The position numbers were made by a program, and so were the translations under genes. From assembly GCA_001602455.1 (NCBI GenBank), contig CP012157.1:367733-431732 (forward strand): DNA of 64,000 bases, given 5' to 3'. The stretch comes from Betaproteobacteria bacterium UKL13-2 (lineage in GTDB: Bacteria > Pseudomonadota > Gammaproteobacteria > Burkholderiales > Usitatibacteraceae). Shown here in pieces: positions 57,676-64,000 of this stretch; the first letter of the stretch is position 1, and each line of letters begins with the position of its first letter. The notes beneath the pieces were generated by a model that saw nothing but the letters and a program-made list of their open reading frames with translations, made no database searches and had not been told where the DNA came from.

Positions 57676-59217
57676 ATGGGTGAAGCAAAAAGGCGTCAAC
57701 TTGCTGTCCAAACGCAGGCACTGGAGGCCATGGTGGTGGATACGCCGGGCGGGCGAATTCATGTGAAGTGGGACCATGGTGCCAGCGCCACACCGAATGC
57801 ACAGTTGACCTTCTTCTCCGAGTTCTTGGCCACCACGGGTGTGTACAGCTCCTGGGTCGATAGCTGCCCATTGACCTACACAAGCCCCAATGCACCCAGC
57901 AAACAGGATATCTTGGGCACATGGCTGCTGGCGATACTGGCAGGGCACAACCGCTACGCCCACATCACCGGGCTGCGCGGCGACGCGGTGAGCCCGCAGA
58001 TTCTGGGGATGAAGAAAATCATCAGCGAAGACGCGCTGCGCCGCGCACTGTCGCGTATGAGCGCCGAGCAAAGCCAGGCCTGGCTTGCCCCCCAGCTCAT
58101 GGGTAGTGTGCAAGCGGCACTGAGCACCCCTTGGATCCTGGATATCGACACCACCATCAAGCCGATGTTCGGAAAACAAAGCGGAGCTGAGGTCAGCTAC
58201 AACCCACACAAACCCGGTCGCCCGAGCCACGCACTGCACACATACTGGGTTGGCAACCTGCGCCTGGTGCTGGATGTTGTCGTCTGCCCCGGCAAAGAGC
58301 ACAGCGCGGCCAAAGCGCGGCCTGGTCTGATCAGCGTACTGGAAAAGCTCACGCCCCAGCAGCGTCCGGCCTTGGTCCGAGGCGACTGCGGCTTTGGCAA
58401 CGAACCCTTTATCGCCGAGCTGGAGGAGCGAGACCAGCCCTACCTGTTCAAGCTGCGTCAGACTGTGGGTGTCAAGAAATTATTGGCACGCCAATTCGCG
58501 CGTGATGACTGGAGCACACCCGGCCCCAGCGAGCAAGGCTGGAGCGCAGTCGAAGATACCCTCAAACTCTCGGGCTGGGACAAATCACGTCGGGTAGTGA
58601 TCTTGCGGCGTGCCGTCAAAGCCACTTTGGCGCTGAGTCGAAAGACCAAGAACGAGCCGGGCGAGCAGATTGAGTTGCTGATGCCGGACAAGGATGTTCA
58701 GGTTTGGGAATACGCGGTGTTGGTGACAAACAGCGCCTACGCATTGGACGCGTTCGGTCAACTCTATCGGGACCGGGCTGACTGCGAGAACGGATTTGAC
58801 GAGCTCAAAAATCAGTGGGGATGGGGTGGCTTCACGACCCAGGACATTGAGCGCTGCCAGACCAGTGCTCGCGCTGTAGCGCTGGTGTACAACTGGTGGT
58901 CCTGGTATTGCCGGGCGGCCAAGCCGGGTGCACGCATGGAAGCCATCACCAGCCGAGCGTTATTGCTTGCCAGTGTGGGGCGCGCTGTCAAACATGCGGG
59001 ACAGACAACGCTGTATCTGACACCGATGCATGCTGCCAAGGACAAGTTGCTCGCGCTCATTGCCAACATTCGTGCGGCTTTAAGTCATGTCAGGGATATT
59101 GCGGAGCAGTTGCCTTTTACGGATCGATGGAAGACATTTCTGGACTACGTGGTGGCCAAAATCACGCGCCCACTGCCACCTTGGCTACCGTCAGCCCAAC
59201 TTACAGCGGCAGGGTAA
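57676..59217 (+). CDS. IS1380-like transposase
   Basis: 513-aa DDE transposase. ILDIDTTIKPMFGKQSGAEV (first Asp), LVRGDCGFGNEPFIAELEER (second Asp) and YRDRADCENGFDELKNQWGW (Glu-containing region) follow the IS1380 pattern, including the YNPHKPGRPSH motif. The ATG is preceded by ATTGGAGTCACC. No disruption is visible. Family assignment is by motif; other IS4-superfamily groups are possible. Confidence 0.85.
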   Translation: MGEAKRRQLAVQTQALEAMVVDTPGGRIHVKWDHGASATPNAQLTFFSEFLATTGVYSSWVDSCPLTYTSPNAPSKQDILGTWLLAILAGHNRYAHITGLRGDAVSPQILGMKKIISEDALRRALSRMSAEQSQAWLAPQLMGSVQAALSTPWILDIDTTIKPMFGKQSGAEVSYNPHKPGRPSHALHTYWVGNLRLVLDVVVCPGKEHSAAKARPGLISVLEKLTPQQRPALVRGDCGFGNEPFIAELEERDQPYLFKLRQTVGVKKLLARQFARDDWSTPGPSEQGWSAVEDTLKLSGWDKSRRVVILRRAVKATLALSRKTKNEPGEQIELLMPDKDVQVWEYAVLVTNSAYALDAFGQLYRDRADCENGFDELKNQWGWGGFTTQDIERCQTSARAVALVYNWWSWYCRAAKPGARMEAITSRALLLASVGRAVKHAGQTTLYLTPMHAAKDKLLALIANIRAALSHVRDIAEQLPFTDRWKTFLDYVVAKITRPLPPWLPSAQLTAAG

Positions 59218-59354
59218 CTGCCGGATTTAGGATTATCCTAGAAACAGCAGTTGGATAGAGGTGTATGTTTCGCAGGATCGCGGGTGGCGCTGCATCTTCG
59301 CGTCGCCCATATCGAGGGGCTTTTGTCACCAGATTAGCGAATGTGGAAGAAAGC

Positions 59355-59969
59355 TCACCTGTGCGCAAGCAACAGGCGGTCTGAGAGAATCTCGAATCGC
59401 AGTCCGCTGCCATCTGGGCGCAGCCTCAGGCGATCTCGTTGATCCGGGCTCAATGTGTAGAGCGGCTTCCCCTCAAGATACTCTTTGGCGAGTTGCGTGG
59501 CGGTTTTGGCGAGGGCGTCAGACAAGGCATCCGGCATATGGTCAACGCGAACACGATCAAGCCTGGCATCGACGACATGAATGCTCTTGTTGGTGGCGTC
59601 ATATGTAGGAATGCCGGATAGTGTGAGGCTGCCTAAGAGCGAGCGCTGAGTGTTATTTAGCATCGAGGGCAGTTTGAGGTCTAAATCCAGCGTGACAGCA
59701 AGACGAGGCTGAGCGCCGGGCGCAAGTACCGGAGCCACCCGGGGCCGCATAAATGTGATGTTTAGGAAGCCAGCCATGTTGCGCTCGACGGGGAATCGTG
59801 TGCTCAACCGCTCGTTGAGTTCAAGGTAGCTTAGGCTGATCTCGCGAAACGAAAATAGCGCACAACCCGACAATACAGCCAGTGCGACTAGCGTGGCTAC
59901 ACACGCAAAATTTGATCGACGGATAGACAAAAGGCGGCTCCGATTAGTCAGGGACAGGACGCCCCTCAT
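59355..59969 (-). CDS. DUF1439 lipoprotein
   Basis: 204-aa protein with a lipobox (AVLSGC at about 31-36) and a DUF1439 (YceB-like) body: ISLSYLELNERLSTRFPVER, LTLSGIPTYDA and the C-terminal RLRLRPDGSGLRFEILSDR. Predicted outer- or inner-membrane lipoprotein facing the periplasm; these resemble lipid-binding folds. Downstream of ptsI but separated by a repeat. Confidence 0.85.
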   Translation of the reverse strand: MRGVLSLTNRSRLLSIRRSNFACVATLVALAVLSGCALFSFREISLSYLELNERLSTRFPVERNMAGFLNITFMRPRVAPVLAPGAQPRLAVTLDLDLKLPSMLNNTQRSLLGSLTLSGIPTYDATNKSIHVVDARLDRVRVDHMPDALSDALAKTATQLAKEYLEGKPLYTLSPDQRDRLRLRPDGSGLRFEILSDRLLLAHR

Positions 59970-59977
59970 GCGTGGAC

Positions 59978-60175
59978 GAGCCTGATTATTTCATGGAGGC
60001 ACGCTCGCCCATGGTCGATTGGACAGCACGCTATTTGTCACCGTGTTTGCCACCCCGCGCCAAACCGACCGACACATTTAGCAAGCACGAAGCCGCAATG
60101 CTTTGGTTGCTGAGGCGAAAAGTGGTTCGACCACCGACCCGCTTTCGAACACGCTCCCATGAAATGTTCAGGCGT
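59978..60175. repeat. Long, diverged family A element at ptsI stop
   Basis: About 198 bp bounded by AGCCTGATTATTTCATGG and the inverted CCATGAAATGTTCAGGC. The right half (GCTTTCGAACACGCTCCCAT) matches family A interior sequence; the middle is longer than in the 71-bp copies. The ptsI stop TGA is made from the element end (GCCTGA). No clear target duplication. Confidence 0.7.
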
Positions 60176-61910
60176 TCAACTGTTCGAGACGCTCACGAAT
60201 CTCGTCCGGGTCACCCGAGCGCATGATGGCTGCGACGTGTTCGGTGATTTGTGAGACGCTTGTCATCAGGACACGCTGTTTAACGAGTAGCAAATTTGCT
60301 GGGTGCATCGAAAAGTCGCGCAGGCCGAAGCCCAAGAGTAGCCGTGTCAGTGACACATCACCTGCCATTTCGCCACACACCGCGACAGGGACCTTAGCAA
60401 GGTTCGCTTGCTCGATCACGCTGGCAATCAAATGCAGTACTGCCGGATGTAGCGGATCATAGAGGTGCGCGACGGCATCGTCCGTACGATCAATGGCAAG
60501 CGTGTATTGGATGAGATCGTTAGTCCCGATAGACAGGAAGTCAAGCTTTGCCAGAAACATCGGTAATGCAATCGCCGCGGCAGGAATTTCAATCATGCCG
60601 CCGACCAATATTCTCTCGTTGAATTTTTTGCCCTCCGCCTTCAACTGTGCTTTGGCAACATCAATGGCAGCAAATGTCTGGCGAATTTCCACCGCAGAGG
60701 CAAGCATCGGAATTAAGATCCGCACGTCGCCAAACCGCGAGGCGCGCAAAATAGCGCGTAGTTGGGTATTGAATATCTGAGGCTCGGCGAGGCAGTACCG
60801 AATCGCACGAAGTCCAAGGGCAGAATGGCCACTTGTGCTCAATGAAGGATCTAGCGCTTTGTCGGCGCCGATATCGAGCGTCCGAATCACCACTGGCAGT
60901 CCCTTTAAGCCTTCGGCGACCGTTTTGTAGGCTTCAAACTGCTCTTCTTCTGTCGGCAGGTCGCGCCGGTTCATAAACAGAAACTCACTCCGAAACAACC
61001 CGACACCCGCCGCACCCGATTGTGCGACAGCATCGAGGTCAGATGGAAGCTCGATGTTGGCATGGAGTTCCACGCTAATCCCGTCGAGCGTCTCAGATGT
61101 TGCTACCTTCAGGCGGCCTAATTTCTGGCGTTCGAGCGTCGACTGATGCTGCTTGAGGCGATATTCCGCTAAGACGGTTTCATCTGGGTCAACGATTACA
61201 ATGCCTTGCGTGCCATCGACAATGATGAGCTCGTCTTCTCGTACTAATTCGCGCGAGGTATGCAGCGCGACCAGTGCTGGAATGCCCAAGCTCCGGGCAA
61301 GAATCGCCGTGTGGGAAGTACGGCCGCCAAGATCGGTGATGAATGCGGCGACTTGGTGGTCCTTGAAAAGGATAACGTCGGCCGGTGAAAGGTCGCGCGC
61401 CACCAAGATAGTGTCCTCAGCGCGCTCCCGAAGCTTTTCCGGCACGGCGCCACCTTGGCCAGAAAGTGCGGAGATGATCCGCTCGGCGACTTGCCGTACA
61501 TCCGTTCGGCGTTCTCGGAGGTATTCATCTTGGACGTCTGCAAACTGTGCGAGTAGCTCATCGACACGACTCTTGAGCGCCCATTCAGCATTGCAGCATT
61601 CGCGTTCGATGATCGAACGTGGCTCAACCGACAAGGTAGGATCGTCCACTAGCATGCGGTGGACGGTAACGAAGGCGGCGATGTCGCCAGACTGGGCATC
61701 TAATTTATGGGCGGCCTTAAGGTCGACTTCGAGCGCGTCGAGTTCTGCTCGAACCGCTTTGACGGCTTTGTCGAAGCGCTTAATCTCGCGTGTAACGAAT
61801 TCCTCAGGAATCGAGTAGTGGTCAACCTCAAGCGAGGCGAGTGTCACCAGATGCGCGTGGCCGATGGCAATGCCAGCCGAGACCCCTAGTCCGTGCATCG
61901 TGAAACTCAA
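60168..61910 (-). CDS. ptsI: PTS enzyme I
   Basis: PEP-protein phosphotransferase, the first step of the PTS phosphorelay. The phospho-acceptor His is in GGRTSHTAILARSLGIPA; PEP-binding motifs FLSIGTNDLIQYTLAIDR and VAVCGEMAGD are present. 580 aa. Operon order EIIA-HPr-EI without any IIB/IIC permease suggests a regulatory rather than a sugar-uptake system. Its stop codon lies in a family A repeat. Confidence 0.96.
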   Translation of the reverse strand: MSFTMHGLGVSAGIAIGHAHLVTLASLEVDHYSIPEEFVTREIKRFDKAVKAVRAELDALEVDLKAAHKLDAQSGDIAAFVTVHRMLVDDPTLSVEPRSIIERECCNAEWALKSRVDELLAQFADVQDEYLRERRTDVRQVAERIISALSGQGGAVPEKLRERAEDTILVARDLSPADVILFKDHQVAAFITDLGGRTSHTAILARSLGIPALVALHTSRELVREDELIIVDGTQGIVIVDPDETVLAEYRLKQHQSTLERQKLGRLKVATSETLDGISVELHANIELPSDLDAVAQSGAAGVGLFRSEFLFMNRRDLPTEEEQFEAYKTVAEGLKGLPVVIRTLDIGADKALDPSLSTSGHSALGLRAIRYCLAEPQIFNTQLRAILRASRFGDVRILIPMLASAVEIRQTFAAIDVAKAQLKAEGKKFNERILVGGMIEIPAAAIALPMFLAKLDFLSIGTNDLIQYTLAIDRTDDAVAHLYDPLHPAVLHLIASVIEQANLAKVPVAVCGEMAGDVSLTRLLLGFGLRDFSMHPANLLLVKQRVLMTSVSQITEHVAAIMRSGDPDEIRERLEQLNA

Positions 61911-61942
61911 TTTAAGCCCCCTTAGTGTTGCGTTACGATGGA

Positions 61943-61976
61943 GACGGCGGTTGGTGACGGCGGTTGGTGACGGCAG
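61943..61976. repeat. 13-bp tandem repeat between ptsH and ptsI
   Basis: Two full units of GACGGCGGTTGGT and a partial third. A short minisatellite in the ptsH-ptsI gap. Confidence 0.88.
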
Positions 61977-62012
61977 CTTAAGCCGCGCGACTTCTAATGC
62001 GACTAACCGACG

Positions 62013-62282
62013 TTACTCGCCCTCCCCGAACTTGTCGTTGATCAGCGCAGCGAGTGCCGACATCGCGTCCGCCTCGTCAACCCCCGACGTTTCAAGCTCG
62101 ATCATGCTGCCCTTACCGGCCGCCAGCATCATGACCCCCATGATTGACTTGGCATTGACCCGCCGCCCGGCCTTAGCAATAAAGACGTCACTTTGGAACC
62201 GGGCTGCCGTCTGGGTGAGCTTGGCGGAGGCCCTTGCGTGTAACCCGAGTTTGTTAATGATCTCGACTTCTTGTTTCAGCAT
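62013..62282 (-). CDS. ptsH: Phosphocarrier protein HPr
   Basis: 89-aa PTS phosphocarrier. The active His is in NKLGLHARASAKLTQTAARF and the regulatory Ser in AKSIMGVMMLAAGKG, so an HPr kinase may act on it. The EIIA gene ends two bases upstream. Confidence 0.95.
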   Translation of the reverse strand: MLKQEVEIINKLGLHARASAKLTQTAARFQSDVFIAKAGRRVNAKSIMGVMMLAAGKGSMIELETSGVDEADAMSALAALINDKFGEGE

Positions 62283-62284
62283 GT

Positions 62285-62701
62285 TTACGCAGCTTTAGAT
62301 GACTGAATACAATGGTTGACCGGCATTTGAATGACGCCCTCAGTTCCACCGGCAATTGCCTTGGCAATCAGTTCAGGCATGGGGCGCTCTCGGTAAGTCA
62401 GCGCCCGAATCAACATCGGTAAATTCACGCCGGATACACCTTCCACCCGACCTTGCTGCAGCAACTTGCAGGCGATATTGGAGGGCGTGGCACCAAAAAT
62501 ATCGGTCATGATCAGCACACCCTGACCCTGATCAAGAAACCGAATCAAATCTTGACCCTGCGGCAGGATTGCGTCCGGGTCATCGTGGATGGTCACGCCG
62601 AGCTGCCGGAGATAGAGCGGGCGCTTTCCAACCACATGGGATGCACAATGAATTAGGCTTTCGCCAAGCGTGCCGTGTGCAATGATGAGGAGTCCGATCA
62701 T
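62285..62701 (-). CDS. PTS EIIA (mannose/fructose type)
   Basis: 138-aa EIIA-Man domain protein: MIGLLIIAHGTLGESLIHCA carries the phospho-His and MTDIFGATPSNIACKLL is the second conserved block. Stand-alone EIIA of this kind with HPr and EI is common in betaproteobacteria and is linked to regulation (for example PHB or virulence control). First gene of the operon. Confidence 0.92.
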   Translation of the reverse strand: MIGLLIIAHGTLGESLIHCASHVVGKRPLYLRQLGVTIHDDPDAILPQGQDLIRFLDQGQGVLIMTDIFGATPSNIACKLLQQGRVEGVSGVNLPMLIRALTYRERPMPELIAKAIAGGTEGVIQMPVNHCIQSSKAA

Positions 62702-62780
62702 TGGAGGATTTTAGCCCAAGCCCCGCGAAAAATCGGCGAACCCGATGTCACGCCAGTCCGGGCGGCTAAACGTGACATCG

Positions 62781-63377
62781 TCAAAGTTCGTCATCGTCCG
62801 ATGCGCCACCTTTGACCTCGTAGAGCCAGCAGATCTTGCGCGTATCCGGCCCCGAAAGCCGGTCGCCCATCAGACCGCAACGATAGGCGCGTGCCGACAA
62901 CCGCTCGAAGTGCTTACAGCCGGGACACTTCCCGAACGGGGAGCCATCGTTGTCTATTTGGAACGTGGTGAGTGTCTCGCGTAGCGCAGAAACCGCATTG
63001 CGGATGCGGTTAGGGCTGATGTCGCGTGTTGCATGAATCCACGCCAATTGCGGCTGCGCATCATAAAGAAATTGCTCGCCGGTTGCGGACAAGCGAAGTC
63101 GAACGACGCGGCGATCGATGTCGTCTTGATAACGCTCAATGAGTCCCCGCCGATCTAACAGTAGCAGGCTCTGGGAGATTGTCCCCTTGGTCAGCCCCAA
63201 ATACTCGCCGAGCGCCTGCGGGGTGTTGGAGTAACGGTTTGCGTTCGCGAGATAGACTAAGGCTTCGACATGTACCGGCGACAACTGCTCATCGGCGCCA
63301 ACGCGCCGTGCTTCCTGGCGCATGAGATTGCCTAGTCGCTCCACCAGCTCAAGTAAAACTAGCGGGTTCTTATCCAT
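62781..63377 (-). CDS. MarR-family regulator with cysteine tail
   Basis: 198-aa winged-helix repressor: LGEYLGLTKGTISQSLLLLD recognition region and ERYQDDIDRRVVRLRLSATG wing. Beyond the usual MarR length is a C-terminal segment with four cysteines (CPGC at 151-154, C167, C183) able to bind zinc or an Fe-S cluster, suggesting redox or metal sensing. A perfect 13-bp palindrome about 105 bp upstream is a candidate operator. It lies next to cyaY. Confidence 0.88.
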   Translation of the reverse strand: MDKNPLVLLELVERLGNLMRQEARRVGADEQLSPVHVEALVYLANANRYSNTPQALGEYLGLTKGTISQSLLLLDRRGLIERYQDDIDRRVVRLRLSATGEQFLYDAQPQLAWIHATRDISPNRIRNAVSALRETLTTFQIDNDGSPFGKCPGCKHFERLSARAYRCGLMGDRLSGPDTRKICWLYEVKGGASDDDEL

Positions 63378-63480
63378 GGAAATCGTTAAAAGCGGGAAAC
63401 ATGTGGCTGCTCACAAATTCATATTTAGAACGTAGAAAAAACGCCGTAAACGCGCTTTTAGCCCTTGAAGGGCAATATGG

Positions 63481-63493
63481 TATCGAATCGATA
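63481..63493. promoter_or_regulatory. Palindromic candidate operator upstream of marR
   Basis: TATCGA-A-TCGATA is a perfect inverted repeat; related TCGATAC motifs occur again near 63536. It lies in the marR-cyaY gap, about 105 bp upstream of the marR start. Confidence 0.5.
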
Positions 63494-63616
63494 CTGAATC
63501 GAGTTGAATTTAGACGCCGTTTTTTTAGTGTTGGGTCGATACTAAATTAAAGTCGCCGTTCTTTCAAGCCCTAACGGTGAACGGGCAGCTCCTCTTGCGC
63601 CGCTCTGCAGTGGATG

Positions 63617-63955
63617 CTAGTCGAGTATGACTTGTGTGCTGATGCCCGCTTGCTCAGAGAAAACTTTTGAAAGCAATACTGCGAGCAATTCGCCGGTGCG
63701 TGTGTCGCGCCAGACTGCTTGATCAAATCGAAAGTGAAAGCCGCCTGACTTAGCGGCGACCCAAACTTCGCGGTTCGGTGTTTGCCGATTAACGATTATT
63801 TTTGAGCCGTTCTCAAACGTCAACGACAGGATTCCGTTCGAGAGATCGCTATCGATGTCGGCCTCGGCCTCATCAAGTTGGGATTGCAAGCACAAAAGCA
63901 GCGCGTCGACCCGTTGGTGGAATTCGCTTTCGCGCATCAATTCAAAAGATGACAT
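63617..63955 (-). CDS. cyaY: Iron donor protein CyaY (frataxin)
   Basis: 112-aa frataxin homologue that delivers or gates iron for Fe-S cluster assembly. The acidic helix DALLLCLQSQLDEAEADIDS and the strands LSLTFENGSKIIVNRQTPNR and EVWVAAKSGGFHFRF are diagnostic. Close to a MarR regulator with a cysteine tail, which may sense iron-sulfur status (inference). Confidence 0.93.
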   Translation of the reverse strand: MSSFELMRESEFHQRVDALLLCLQSQLDEAEADIDSDLSNGILSLTFENGSKIIVNRQTPNREVWVAAKSGGFHFRFDQAVWRDTRTGELLAVLLSKVFSEQAGISTQVILD

Positions 63956-64000
63956 GGATAGACCTTTGTGTAGGGTTAGCCCCGAGAAATCACCGGCACC

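Larger units (their letters stand above)
57522..59231 (+). mobile_element. IS1380-like insertion sequence
   Basis: About 1.7 kb with inverted ends (left CCTATTTCCGGCAGTTGAC; right, reverse complement, CCTAAATCCGGCAGTTAC) and a matching ATTAT on each side (57517-57521 and 59232-59236). The left end is present twice in tandem. One intact transposase gene. Inserted between uppP and a lipoprotein gene. Confidence 0.82.

Noticed and set aside
57589-58302. 237-codon antisense ORF across the IS1380-like transposase
   Set aside because: Complementary to the coding frame of an intact transposase with clear DDE motifs.

Overview
The window reads as a contiguous chromosomal segment of a betaproteobacterium. 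The evidence is gene content and order rather than any single marker: a gyrB-dnaN-dnaA / rpmH-rnpA-yidD-yidC-mnmE-mnmG-rsmG-parA-parB replication-origin block, a hemL-thiE-thiD / rubredoxin-pilG-pilH-pilI-pilJ-chpA block, algZ divergent from argH, hemB-engB-cytochrome c, a ubiE-Tim44-like-ubiJ block, phoB-phoR, and a membrane-component-free PTS (EIIA-HPr-EI). Base composition looks moderately GC-rich throughout, except for one clearly AT-rich gene near 34.9-35.7 kb. No rRNA, tRNA or CRISPR array was recognised.

Layout. 0-9 kb: sensor kinase algZ, argH, two unknown small secreted or anchored proteins, and an ABC exporter ATPase followed by a giant permease fused to an M1 metallopeptidase. 9-24 kb: the origin region. 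gyrB, dnaN and dnaA run leftward; rpmH through parB run rightward; DnaA boxes lie on both sides of dnaA and two parS-like sites flank mnmE. A VapBC-type module sits between rsmG and parA, and a second Phd/PIN module follows parB. 25-32 kb: an unusual hslO, phoR-phoB with a candidate Pho box, a DUF971 gene, and ubiE, a Tim44-like gene and ubiJ for ubiquinone biosynthesis. 31.6-38.3 kb: an accessory island with MITE-like elements, a GIY-YIG protein, a REP cluster with its RAYT transposase, a protein resembling cargo of extracellular contractile injection systems, an orphan Imm49 immunity gene, an IS4-family element inserted in a REP copy, and a broken RHS gene. 38-46 kb: hemB, engB, a dihaem cytochrome c, hemL, thiE, thiD and rubredoxin. 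46-56 kb: the Pil-Chp chemosensory operon controlling type IV pili, ending in a 1942-residue hybrid kinase. 56-64 kb: uppP, an IS1380-like element, a DUF1439 lipoprotein, ptsI-ptsH-EIIA, a MarR regulator with a cysteine tail, and cyaY.

The strongest unexplained signal is three families of short dispersed repeats. Family A is a 71-bp inverted-repeat element flanked by a 4-bp YTAG direct repeat. It, or a single end of it, sits on the TAG stop codon of algZ, phoB, the GIY-YIG gene and uppP, and ptsI also terminates inside a diverged copy. Family B is a 134-146 bp MITE with GGGAACTTCTCGAAACC ends; all four full copies have perfect 4-bp target duplications, and two copies abut TAA stop codons. Family C is the GTGTCTGACCCC REP family, which flanks its RAYT, supplies the RAYT stop codon, and is the insertion target of the IS4-family element (11-bp duplication), with a second solo IS end at an identical junction. 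Other points of interest are an Hsp33 that lacks two of its four zinc cysteines, a ParB with an in-frame Gly/Ser minisatellite, and the orphan toxin/immunity remnants.
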